Source of the DNA: Solimonas sp041612095
GTDB lineage: Bacteria > Pseudomonadota > Gammaproteobacteria > Nevskiales > Nevskiaceae
Direction: 5' to 3'
NCBI GenBank assembly: GCA_041612095.1
Contig: JBFJJW010000063.1
Coordinates: forward strand, 1-14,848
Length of the DNA stretch: 14,848 bases
Each line of letters begins with the position of its first letter. Position 1 is the stretch's first letter. This document shows positions 7,514 to 14,846 of this stretch, piece after piece. Under the pieces are notes generated by a model. That model searched no databases. It saw only the letters and a program-made list of their open reading frames with translations, and had not been told where the DNA came from. The translations under genes were made by a program, and so were the position numbers.

Positions 7514-9676
7514 ATGGAACAGCTGTCGGTCATACAACGCCTGGGTAATGTGATCCGCACGCAGCGTGCGGAGCGCGAGTACGGCATTGATGCGCTCGCC
7601 CGCCAGCTGGAGGGCTACCTGCCGGAGGACCAGATCGCGCTGGTGCGCAAGGCTGCGGAATTCGCGACCAATGTGCATACCGGCCAGCGCCGCTCTTCCG
7701 GCGAGCCCTATGTGTATCACCCGCTGGCGGTCGCGCGCATTCTGGCCGAGATGCGCATGGATCATGTGACCCTGATCGCAGCGATCCTGCACGACGTCAT
7801 CGAGGACACCGGCGTTTCCCGCGAATCGCTGGCGCTTGAGTTCGGGGCCGACGTGGCGACGCTGGTGGACGGGGTCAGCAAGGTCACCCGCATTGAAGGC
7901 CGTACCCGCGCCGAGATGCAGGCGGAAAGCTTCCGCAAGCTGCTGCTGGCGATGACCCAGGACCTGCGGGTCATCCTGGTCAAGCTGGCGGATCGCTTGC
8001 ACAACATGCGCACACTGGGCCACATGGCGGCAGACAAGCGTCGCCGCATTGCGCGCGAGACCCTGGATATCTACGCGCCGATCGCCCAGCGCCTGGGAAT
8101 CTATTTCATGCGCACCGAGCTGGAAGATCTCGGCTTTGCCAATCTGTATCCGAAGCGCTACGGCGTGCTGGCGCAGTCGATGAAGACGCAGCTCGGCGAT
8201 ACCCGGAAGCTGATCCGCGAGGTGGAGCAGAAGCTCTCGGTCACGCTGCGCGAAGAGGGCATCGGCGCCACCGTGGTTGGCCGCCAGAAGAATGTCTACG
8301 GCGTCTACCAGAAGATGCGGCGCAAGAAACTGAAGCTGCTGAAGGTCATGGACCTGCTCGGCTTTCGTGTCATCGTGACCAAGGTTGATGACTGCTATCG
8401 CGCGCTGGGCATCGTGCACCATGTCTACAAGCCGGTGCCGGGCGAGTTTGACGACTACATAGCCAACTCGAAATCCAATGGCTATCAGTCCCTGCATACG
8501 GCCTGCATCGGCCCGGACGGGCACAAGATCGAAATCCAGGTGCGCACGCGCGACATGCACCATGTCGCCGAAAGCGGCATTGCCGCGCACTGGCAGTACA
8601 AGCAGGGCGCGCGCGATGGCGCGGCCGGCCCGCAGGTCCGCGCGCGTGAGTGGGTCAGCAATCTGGTGGCTGATTTTGGCGGCGCCAGCCCGATGGACTT
8701 CATCGAGAACGTCAAGGTCGACCTGTTTCCGGACGAGGTGTATGTGTTCACGCCACGTGGCGAGATTCGCCGTCTGCCGCGCGGTGCAACTGCGGTGGAC
8801 TTCGCTTATGCGGTGCACTCGCAGCTCGGTGACCACTGCGTCGCCACCCGGCTCGACGGTGTGCTGGAGCCGTTGCACACGCATCTGCGCAACGGCCAGA
8901 CGGTGGAGATCATCACCGCGCGTCACGCGCGGCCGAATGCAGCCTGGCTGAACTTTGTAAAGACGGCCAAGGCGCGGACAGCGATCCGCAACTACCTGCG
9001 CAATCAGCGCGAAGACGAGGCCGTGCGTCTCGGGCGCCGGCTGCTCGAGATCGCGCTGCGCGAAATGGGCGTCGCTGCGTCGGCGCTGAAGGACGATGCA
9101 CAGCTCGCACCGGTGCTGTTGGCGCACAAGCTCAAGGACGTGGAGGATTTGTACGCCGCCATCGGCAGTGGTCAGCGGTTGGCTACACTGGTGGCGCGCC
9201 ACTTTCTGCCGGAAGGTGTGGCGGCGCAGCGGGCCGGGGGTGCGGCCCCGCTTGCCATTGAGGGCACCGAGGGCCTGGTGCTGGACTACGCGCGCTGCTG
9301 CTTCCCGTTGCCGGGGGATGAGATCCGCGGGCATGTCAGCGTCGGCCGTGGCATCGTCGTGCATCGACTGGACTGCCGCCACGCCAAGGGCAGGCCTCAG
9401 GACTGGGTGCCGCTGACCTGGAGCGACAAGATCCAGAACGATTTCCTGTCGGAAGTGCGTCTCAAGGCGCATAACAAGCGTGGTCTGCTGGCCAAGGTAA
9501 CGGCCGAGATCGCCAATGCCGAAGCCTCGATAGAGAACGTGCAGATGCCGGATCGTGCCGGTAGCGAGGCGATGGAGATGCGCTTTGTGTTGACGGTGAA
9601 GAATCGCGTGCATCTGGCACGGGTACTGCGCCGCCTGCGCCGCATCGAATGGGTTGAGCGCGTGGCGCGGCTCTAG
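7514..9676 (+). CDS. spoT: RelA/SpoT-type (p)ppGpp hydrolase/synthetase
   Basis: A 720-residue cytoplasmic RSH protein. The N-terminal HD hydrolase is intact: H69 in YHPLAVA, H93-D94 in ILHDVIEDT and D160 in KLADRLHNM. The synthetase keeps G256-R257 in GRQKNVYGVYQKM, D280 in MDLLGFRVIV, Y324 in SNGYQSLHT, and E340 and Q342 in IEIQVRT. Oddly, the motif before the Y324 loop is E311-F-D-D314. This is the EXDD form of RelA, not the RXKD form usual in bifunctional SpoT/Rel. A TGS domain (about 407-466), a conserved Cys/His segment (C595, C596, H617, C621) and a C-terminal ACT domain (about 645-720) follow. The position after gmk-rpoZ and the live HD site support SpoT rather than RelA. It probably degrades (p)ppGpp; whether synthesis is efficient is open. 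Confidence 0.95.
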   Translation: MEQLSVIQRLGNVIRTQRAEREYGIDALARQLEGYLPEDQIALVRKAAEFATNVHTGQRRSSGEPYVYHPLAVARILAEMRMDHVTLIAAILHDVIEDTGVSRESLALEFGADVATLVDGVSKVTRIEGRTRAEMQAESFRKLLLAMTQDLRVILVKLADRLHNMRTLGHMAADKRRRIARETLDIYAPIAQRLGIYFMRTELEDLGFANLYPKRYGVLAQSMKTQLGDTRKLIREVEQKLSVTLREEGIGATVVGRQKNVYGVYQKMRRKKLKLLKVMDLLGFRVIVTKVDDCYRALGIVHHVYKPVPGEFDDYIANSKSNGYQSLHTACIGPDGHKIEIQVRTRDMHHVAESGIAAHWQYKQGARDGAAGPQVRAREWVSNLVADFGGASPMDFIENVKVDLFPDEVYVFTPRGEIRRLPRGATAVDFAYAVHSQLGDHCVATRLDGVLEPLHTHLRNGQTVEIITARHARPNAAWLNFVKTAKARTAIRNYLRNQREDEAVRLGRRLLEIALREMGVAASALKDDAQLAPVLLAHKLKDVEDLYAAIGSGQRLATLVARHFLPEGVAAQRAGGAAPLAIEGTEGLVLDYARCCFPLPGDEIRGHVSVGRGIVVHRLDCRHAKGRPQDWVPLTWSDKIQNDFLSEVRLKAHNKRGLLAKVTAEIANAEASIENVQMPDRAGSEAMEMRFVLTVKNRVHLARVLRRLRRIEWVERVARL

Positions 9677-9679
9677 AAT
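9674..9679 (+). promoter_or_regulatory. -10-like element of ridA (TAGAAT)
   Basis: TAGAAT in the context GCTCTAGAATCGG overlaps the spoT stop codon (TAG, 9674-9676) and lies 39 bases before the ridA ATG. TTGAGC at 9654-9659 would be a -35, but the spacer is only 14 bases. A separate ridA promoter is possible; co-transcription with spoT is equally so. Confidence 0.35.
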
Positions 9680-9718
9680 CGGCCCGGCACCACTGCATTT
9701 CAGAAACTCGGGAAGCTT

Positions 9719-10105
9719 ATGACCAGAGAAATCATCCAGACCGCAGCCGCGCCTGCGGCCATCGGCACCTACTCGCAGGCCGTGAAATGCGGCAACACGG
9801 TCTACCTGTCCGGGCAGATCCCCCTGGACCCGGCGACGATGAGCTTGCTCAACGCGACGATAGAGGACGAGATCCACCAGGTGTTCCGCAATCTGTCGGC
9901 CGTGGCCCAGGCCGCCGGCGGCACCTTGCAGGACATGGCCAAGCTCAACGTGTATCTGACCGACCTGGCGCACTTCGCCAAGGTCAGCGAGATCATGGCC
10001 CAGTATTTTCGCGCGCCCTATCCGGCACGTGCGGCGATCGGTGTCGCCAGTCTGCCGCGTGGCGCGCGGGTCGAAGCCGACGGCATCCTCGTGCTTGGCG
10101 ACTAA
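9719..10105 (+). CDS. ridA: RidA family 2-iminobutanoate/2-iminopropanoate deaminase
   Basis: A 128-residue cytoplasmic protein (usual family length about 128) of the Rid/YjgF/UK114 family. These trimeric enzymes hydrolyse reactive enamines and imines, such as 2-aminoacrylate, released by PLP enzymes. It shows IGTYSQAVK near residue 16, VYLSGQIPLDP, a VFRNLSAVAQAAGG helix, LNVYLTDL, and the catalytic R104 in PARAAIG. E119 lies in VEADGI. These correspond to R105 and E120 of the well-studied enterobacterial RidA, so deaminase activity is expected. GGGAAG (9710-9715) precedes the ATG closely. The gene follows spoT as in Pseudomonas; the trmH found after spoT in E. coli is absent. Confidence 0.95.
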   Translation: MTREIIQTAAAPAAIGTYSQAVKCGNTVYLSGQIPLDPATMSLLNATIEDEIHQVFRNLSAVAQAAGGTLQDMAKLNVYLTDLAHFAKVSEIMAQYFRAPYPARAAIGVASLPRGARVEADGILVLGD

Positions 10106-12191
10106 AGCAAAGCCCACGGCGGCATCGCGTCCGCCACTGACGCTGGACACGGAGCTCACCTACCTCAAGGGCTGTGGGCCGCACGTGGCGCAGCGGCTGC
10201 GCGGGCTGGCGCTGCTGCGCGTACGCGATCTGCTGTTTCATCTGCCGCTGCGCTATGAGGACCGCCGGCATCATCAGCCGCTGGCACAGCTGCGACCGGG
10301 CGAGGACGTGCAGGTCTGCGGGCGCATCACCGCCGCGGACGTGCGGTTTGCCGGACGGCGCATGTTGCGGGTGAATCTTGAGGACGACGGCGGCAGCGTG
10401 CTGCTGCGCTTCTTTCACTTCAACGAGGCGCAGCGCAGCAATCTCGGCGTCGGTCGCTGGGTTCAGGCCTATGGCAACGTGCGTGCCGGGGCCAATGGCC
10501 TGGAGCTGGTGCACCCGCAGTACCGGGTGGCGGATGACGCCGCGGATCTGGCGCCGGAGAAGAGCCTGTCGCCGGTTTATCCGCTGACGACCGGCGTCAC
10601 GCAGCAGCGCCTGCGCGAGCTGATCGGGCGCGCCCTGGCGCTGGCCTCGGGCGACGCCGAGCTGAATGCGCCGATTCCGGGCCTGGACGGGCTCGGCACC
10701 TTGGCCGCACTTGTCATCATCCACCGCCCCGGTACCGACGACGACGCACGCCAGTTGCTTGCCAATAGCCACCCGGCGCAACGACGGCTGGTGCGTGAAG
10801 AGCTGCTGGCGCAACAGCTGACGCTGCGGATGCTGCGCAATCGCATCAAGGAGCGCTCGGCAGAGCGCGTGCAGGATGTCCGGTCCGCGCATCAGGCGCT
10901 GCTTGCCGGTCTCCCGTTTGCGGCGACCCAGGCGCAGGCACGCGTGCTGGATGAGGTGGCGGCTGATCTGATGAAGCCGCGGCCGATGCTGCGTCTGGTG
11001 CAGGGTGACGTCGGCAGCGGCAAGACCGTGATTGCGGCGGGCGCACTGCTGGCCGCAGCGCGTGCGGGCATGCAGGCGGCGCTGGTGGCGCCCACCGAGC
11101 TGCTGGCGGAACAGCATCACCGCACGCTGACGCGCTGGTTGCAGCCGCTGGGTGTGGAGCCGGCGTTTCTGGCGGGCCGCGTCAAGAAGACCGAGCGACA
11201 GCAGCTGCTGGACGGCCTGGCCGACGGCAGTATCGCCGTTGTCATCGGCACGCATGCGCTGTTTGAGGAATCTGTCCGTTTCGCACGCCTGGCGCTGGTG
11301 GCCGTCGACGAGCAGCATCGTTTCGGCGTGCAGCAGCGTCTGGCGCTGCGCGAGAAAGGTGGCGTGATGACACCGCATCAGCTGATCCTGTCGGCTACAC
11401 CGATTCCGCGCACGCTCGCGCAATCGGTGTACGCGGATCTGGATATCTCGGTCATCGACGAGCTGCCCCCGGGGCGCACGCCGGTGACCACGGTCGCGCT
11501 GTCCAATGAGAAGCGCCCCGAGGTGCTGGCGCGCATCGGCGAGGCCTGCGCTGCGGGTCGCCAGGTGTACTGGGTGTGCACCCTGATCGAGGCGTCCGAC
11601 GAGCTGGACGCCGAAGCTGCCGAGGCGACCGCCGCACGATTGCGCGAGGAGCTGCCGGGTCTGCGCGTGGGCCTGGTTCACGGGCGCCTGAAGTCCGAGG
11701 AGAAGGACGCGCAGATGCGCGCGTTTCAGGACGGCCACACGCAACTTCTGGTGGCGACGACGGTGATCGAAGTCGGCGTCGACGTGCCGCGCGCCAGCAT
11801 CATGGTGATCGAGAACGCCGAGCGTCTGGGGCTGTCGCAGCTGCACCAGCTGCGCGGCCGTGTAGGTCGAGGCGCCGAGGCCAGTCAGTGTGTGCTGCTC
11901 TATCAAGCGCCCCTGGGTGAGACCGCGCGCGCGCGTTTGCAGACGATGCGCAGCACCACGGATGGCTTCGTGATCGCGCAACGCGATCTGGAACTGCGCG
12001 GGCCCGGGGAGCTGCTGGGCCGCCGGCAGACCGGTGACATCGGCTTCAAGCTGGCCGATCCCGTGCGTGATGCGCCGCTGGTGCCCGAACTGCAACCGCT
12101 GGCCGACACCTTGCTCAGGCAGCACCCCGAGTTGGCGCGGCGACTGATCTCCCGCTGGATCGGTGATCCCGAGCGCTACGCCAGAGTCTGA
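10095..12191 (+). CDS. recG: ATP-dependent DNA helicase RecG
   Basis: About 698 residues (E. coli 693). RecG remodels stalled replication forks and branch-migrates Holliday junctions. Near the N-terminus, LTYLKGCGPHVAQRL and FHLPLRYEDR begin the wedge/OB region. Helicase motifs from the TTG start are Walker A GDVGSGKT at 304-311, the RecG-type box DEQHRFG from D405, LSATPIPRTLA, and QLRGRVGRG near the end. The TRG-type C-terminus reads RRQTGDIGFKLAD and ends GDPERYARV. The start is uncertain. The only in-frame ATG (10029) would overlap ridA by 77 bases and add non-family residues. TTG 10095 overlaps ridA by 11 bases and best fits the family length; CTG codons near 10137 are further options. 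No Shine-Dalgarno is obvious, so translational coupling to ridA is likely. Confidence 0.93.
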   Translation: MATKAKPTAASRPPLTLDTELTYLKGCGPHVAQRLRGLALLRVRDLLFHLPLRYEDRRHHQPLAQLRPGEDVQVCGRITAADVRFAGRRMLRVNLEDDGGSVLLRFFHFNEAQRSNLGVGRWVQAYGNVRAGANGLELVHPQYRVADDAADLAPEKSLSPVYPLTTGVTQQRLRELIGRALALASGDAELNAPIPGLDGLGTLAALVIIHRPGTDDDARQLLANSHPAQRRLVREELLAQQLTLRMLRNRIKERSAERVQDVRSAHQALLAGLPFAATQAQARVLDEVAADLMKPRPMLRLVQGDVGSGKTVIAAGALLAAARAGMQAALVAPTELLAEQHHRTLTRWLQPLGVEPAFLAGRVKKTERQQLLDGLADGSIAVVIGTHALFEESVRFARLALVAVDEQHRFGVQQRLALREKGGVMTPHQLILSATPIPRTLAQSVYADLDISVIDELPPGRTPVTTVALSNEKRPEVLARIGEACAAGRQVYWVCTLIEASDELDAEAAEATAARLREELPGLRVGLVHGRLKSEEKDAQMRAFQDGHTQLLVATTVIEVGVDVPRASIMVIENAERLGLSQLHQLRGRVGRGAEASQCVLLYQAPLGETARARLQTMRSTTDGFVIAQRDLELRGPGELLGRRQTGDIGFKLADPVRDAPLVPELQPLADTLLRQHPELARRLISRWIGDPERYARV

Positions 12192-12201
12192 TTCTGCCGG
12201 G

Positions 12202-13017
12202 CTAGGGCGTGGCGGAATCGCTGCCGCGCGGCAGGTGCTCGTAGATGTGACTCAGCAGATCGCCAAGGTAGCGATTGACTGCCTTTTCCATCGCGCGCGC
12301 CACCTCGGCGTTGACCGCCAGATCGGCCAGCGGCCGCAGTCTCCAGATGGTCTGCGCGAGCCTCGGCACCTCGCTTGCAGGGGGCAGCTGTCCTTTCATG
12401 TACGGATCAAACACGTACTTGATCACCAGTTGCACGATCTCGTTGGCGACCCGCTCGACATTGCCGCGCAGCATGCGCACCACGTCCAGCAGCTCGGTGA
12501 GCGGGATGCCCATCTCCACCAATTGTTCGCCGGCGCGAATCAGCTGCGGTCGCGGCGCGCGGTAGCGCAGGCCTTCCAGCCGCAGCACATCCAGCTCCGT
12601 CGCCTTGCCGATTGCCCGCGCCACTTCTGCCGGTGACAGGCCGCGACCAAACATGCGCACCAGTTCCGGCATCGTGAAATAGGCCGGTAGTTCCTCGGAC
12701 CAGGGGTGCGTGATGGCTGATTCCAGCCCCAGCAGCTGGCCGATATCCTGGCCCCTTTCCCAGGCCTCGATCAGTTCCGCGATATTGGCGAGGGTGTAGC
12801 CGCGCTCCAGCATCTGGCCGATGACGCGCAGGCGCGCGAGATGCGCTTCGGTATAGACGCCACTGCGGCCGCGTCGCTGCGGCGGCGGCAACAGGCCCCG
12901 GTCCTGATAGGCGCGCACATTGCGCACGGAGCTGTCGGCCGCCCGGGCCAGTTCGTCGATCGTGTACTCGGTCGGGACGACCGTGGTGCCAGGTAGCGCA
13001 GAGGGCGGTGTGCTCAT
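12202..13017 (-). CDS. MerR-family transcriptional regulator, two-module
   Basis: A 271-residue DNA-binding protein from the ATG at 13017. The N-terminal MerR winged helix (about 17-90) has EYTIDELARAADSSVRNVRAY, GLLPPP, VYTEAHLARL and ERGYTLANIAELIE. Residues 113-183 look like a second, degenerate copy: YFTMPELVRMFG, then YRAPRPQLIRAG and EMGIPLTELLDVV. The protein has no cysteine at all, which argues against thiol metal sensing or an iron-sulfur cluster. The C-terminal part (about 185-271) is helical and unrecognised. The effector and targets are unknown. The gene converges on recG with a 10-base gap and diverges from ubiA across 121 bases, so autoregulation and effects on ubiA are both possible. 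Upstream in-frame ATGs at 13029 and 13149 are less likely; 13149 would run across the divergent promoter region and into ubiA. Confidence 0.85.
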   Translation of the reverse strand: MSTPPSALPGTTVVPTEYTIDELARAADSSVRNVRAYQDRGLLPPPQRRGRSGVYTEAHLARLRVIGQMLERGYTLANIAELIEAWERGQDIGQLLGLESAITHPWSEELPAYFTMPELVRMFGRGLSPAEVARAIGKATELDVLRLEGLRYRAPRPQLIRAGEQLVEMGIPLTELLDVVRMLRGNVERVANEIVQLVIKYVFDPYMKGQLPPASEVPRLAQTIWRLRPLADLAVNAEVARAMEKAVNRYLGDLLSHIYEHLPRGSDSATP

Positions 13018-13024
13018 GGCCGCA

Positions 13025-13030
13025 ATCATA
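13025..13030 (-). promoter_or_regulatory. -10-like element of the MerR-type gene (TATGAT)
   Basis: On the minus strand TATGAT ends 7 bases before the ATG at 13017, so a transcript from it would have almost no leader. No recognisable -35 is present 17-20 bases upstream, and no Shine-Dalgarno precedes the ATG. Confidence 0.3.
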
Positions 13031-13094
13031 AGCGCTGGGCCGCGCGCGGGCTTGCGACCGCTGCCCGCCGTCGCAGTGACCTTGTAACCGGCGC

Positions 13095-13100
13095 TATGAT
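13095..13100 (+). promoter_or_regulatory. -10-like element of ubiA (TATGAT)
   Basis: TATGAT in the context GCGCTATGATCG lies 38 bases before the ubiA ATG. Just upstream is an imperfect direct repeat, GTGACC (13076-13081) and GTAACC (13084-13089), 8 bases apart on one DNA face. The -35 region is weak, as in promoters that need an activator, but binding by the adjacent MerR-type protein is only a guess. Confidence 0.35.
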
Positions 13101-13138
13101 CGAGCCCGCCCGCTGAAGGCCCGAATGTCCCACGCGCC

Positions 13139-13999
13139 ATGTACGACAAGCTGATCGATTATCTGCGACTGATGCGCCTGGATCGGCCCATCGGCATCTA
13201 TCTGCTGTTATGGCCGACGCTATGGGCGCTGTGGTTTGCCGCCGACGGCCCGCCGGCTCTGCATGTGTTGCTGGTATTTGTGACGGGCACGGTGCTGATG
13301 CGCTCCGCCGGCTGCGCCATCAATGATTTTGCGGATCGCGAGTTCGACCCGCACGTGGCGCGCACCCGCGAGCGCCCGCTGGCCACCGGCCGCATTGCGC
13401 CCGAGGAAGCGGTGCGGCTGTTCGTGGCCGTCTCGCTGATCGCGTTCGGCTTGCTGACCTCGCTGAAGAATCCGCTGGCGCTGGCCTTGGCGGTGCCGGC
13501 GGCGCTGCTGGCGGCCTGCTATCCGTTCATGAAGCGCTGGCTGGCGATGCCGCAGGCGGTGCTCGGGCTCGCGTTCTCCTGGGGCATTCCGATGGCCTAC
13601 GCCGCGGTGCAGCACCGGGTGCCGCTGCTGGAGGCCGGGCTGCTGATGGGCGCTAACCTGTGCTGGGTCATCGCCTACGACACCTACTACGCGATGGTCG
13701 ATCGTGAAGATGATCTGAAGATCGGCGTGCGTTCATCCGCGATTCTGTTCGGCGCGCACGACCGCCTCGCAATCGGTCTGCTGCAGGGGAGCGCGCTGGC
13801 CCTGCTTGCAGTGCTCGGCATGCTGCGGGCATTCGGAGCGGCTTGGTACGCGGGTCTTGGTGTCGCGTTGCTGCTGGCGCTGTATCAGCTGTGGATCACC
13901 CGTCAGCGCGAGCCGGCAGCGTGCCTGCGTGCGTTTCTCAACAATCACTATTTTGGCGCCGCGATCTTTGTCGGGCTGCTGCTCGATCGTTTGAGCTGA
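13139..13999 (+). CDS. ubiA: 4-hydroxybenzoate polyprenyltransferase
   Basis: A 286-residue polytopic inner-membrane protein (E. coli UbiA 290) that attaches the polyprenyl chain to 4-hydroxybenzoate, the first membrane step of ubiquinone synthesis. The N-terminus LRLMRLDRPIGIYLLLWPT is typical. The first Asp-rich motif NDFADREFD (N62-D70) and the second, DTYYAMVDREDD (D181-D192), bind the Mg-diphosphate of the prenyl donor; both are nearly identical to the E. coli motifs. About eight or nine hydrophobic helices can be seen. No ubiC (chorismate lyase) lies next to it. No good Shine-Dalgarno precedes the ATG at 13139. The divergent neighbour is the MerR-type regulator, and a hydrolase gene begins 37 bases after the stop. 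Confidence 0.95.
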   Translation: MYDKLIDYLRLMRLDRPIGIYLLLWPTLWALWFAADGPPALHVLLVFVTGTVLMRSAGCAINDFADREFDPHVARTRERPLATGRIAPEEAVRLFVAVSLIAFGLLTSLKNPLALALAVPAALLAACYPFMKRWLAMPQAVLGLAFSWGIPMAYAAVQHRVPLLEAGLLMGANLCWVIAYDTYYAMVDREDDLKIGVRSSAILFGAHDRLAIGLLQGSALALLAVLGMLRAFGAAWYAGLGVALLLALYQLWITRQREPAACLRAFLNNHYFGAAIFVGLLLDRLS

Positions 14000-14036
14000 G
14001 CGGTGTCATCAAGACGCGAGGCCAGATGAGACAGCC

Positions 14037-14642
14037 ATGATCAATTGGCCGATGTCTGTATGCGTGACGCTGCTGCTGCTCGCAATGGCCACGGGTGCAG
14101 TGGCTGCACCTGATCGTGCCGGACTGGTGTTCTCCCCGGATGACGCGCCGCAAGCCCTGGCCGGTGACTTCTACCGACCGCGCACGGCGGCGACGGTCCC
14201 CGTGGTGCTGCTGGTACACGGAGGCGGCTGGCATAGCGGCGCGCGTCGCCATATGGAGCACTTTGCCGAGGTGCTGCGTGCGCACGGCTATGCAGCCTAT
14301 TCGATCGACTATCGGCTGGTGCCGGAGCGACATCCGGCGCAGCTGGACGATGTGCTGGCGGCCCTTTCCTGGCTGCGCGCCAACGCGCGCGGCCTCAACA
14401 TTGATCCGCAGCGCATTGCGATCTGGGGCTATTCGGCCGGCGCGCATCTGGCGGCGCTTGCAGGTTACGGCCCCAGGGCGGAGGGCGTGCGGGCGCTGGT
14501 CCTGGGTGGAATCCCCGCCGATCTGACGGCTCTGGCCGACAGCAGCATGGTGCAGGCCTTGATGGGCGGCACGATCAGCGAACTGGGCGTTGCGCGCTAT
14601 CGCGCCGCTTCGCCGCTGCATCAGGTCCACACCGGCCGGTAG
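14037..14642 (+). CDS. Secreted alpha/beta hydrolase, 3'-truncated
   Basis: Only 201 residues, against about 280-310 for related esterase/acetylesterase-type hydrolases. A signal peptide is clear: a short N-region, LLLLAMATGAVA core and likely cleavage near residue 24, so the product would be exported. The oxyanion-hole motif HGGGW is at 61-65 and the nucleophile elbow GYSAG at 131-135 with S133. An AAYSIDYRLVPE segment is also typical of the BD-FAE/hydrolase-3 group. After ASPLHQVH the frame hits TAG at 14640-14642. The region that should carry the catalytic Asp and His is missing, and none of the three downstream plus frames restores it. The protein is therefore probably inactive or a gene remnant, or the sequence is chimeric here. 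The substrate is unknown. Confidence 0.8.
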   Translation: MINWPMSVCVTLLLLAMATGAVAAPDRAGLVFSPDDAPQALAGDFYRPRTAATVPVVLLVHGGGWHSGARRHMEHFAEVLRAHGYAAYSIDYRLVPERHPAQLDDVLAALSWLRANARGLNIDPQRIAIWGYSAGAHLAALAGYGPRAEGVRALVLGGIPADLTALADSSMVQALMGGTISELGVARYRAASPLHQVHTGR

Positions 14643-14658
14643 ATTGTCCGGGCGCCCG
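14631..14658. repeat. Two 10-base palindromes at the break point
   Basis: ACCGGCCGGT (14631-14640) and CGGGCGCCCG (14649-14658) are perfect palindromes 8 bases apart, exactly where the hydrolase loses similarity to its family. ATTGTC (14643-14648) and GACAAT (14685-14690) form a further 6-base inverted repeat. No known transposon end is recognised. In GC-rich DNA such palindromes also occur by chance. Confidence 0.3.
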
Positions 14659-14846
14659 AAGACGAGCCCCAGAACACCCGTTGCGACAATGGATTCGCCT
14701 CGAACTTCCAACGTGACCTGAGGCAAGCTCTCGGTCGCGTGACCTGCGACCACGATGCCGTGGCGCGTCAGATCAAAGGTCGTCAGGTGCGTCGGGCACG
14801 GTCCCGCGACCTTGTAGTCGGAGTTGTAGACGGATCCGACTGGTCC
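14641..14846 (-). CDS. Unrecognised partial minus-strand reading frame
   Basis: This minus frame is open from the window edge through the break at about 14640. It reads YNSDYKVAGPCPTHLTTFD near the edge, then GIVVAGHATESLPQVTLEV and TGVLGLVFGRP. GC content by codon position (about 75% third, 66% first, hand count over 67 codons) leans toward minus-strand coding. I do not recognise the protein. It has no stop codon until deep inside the hydrolase (13938), so if it is real it has lost its 3' end at the same break. The opposing plus frame is also open after the TAG but looks less protein-like. Confidence 0.25.

Noticed and set aside
7325..10159. A 944-codon open frame on the minus strand opposite spoT and ridA
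   Set aside because: It is antisense to two certain genes. High GC and the codon bias of the plus-strand genes remove stop codons in this frame. The translation has no recognisable motif and an unusual His/Gln/Arg-rich composition.
9993..12125. A 710-codon minus-strand frame opposite recG
   Set aside because: Same cause: a shadow of recG, rich in Arg, Gln and His, with no domain signal.
13018..13149. Extended start of the MerR-type gene at 13149
   Set aside because: It would overlap the ubiA start and its promoter, and the extra 44 residues are low-complexity and unlike MerR proteins.
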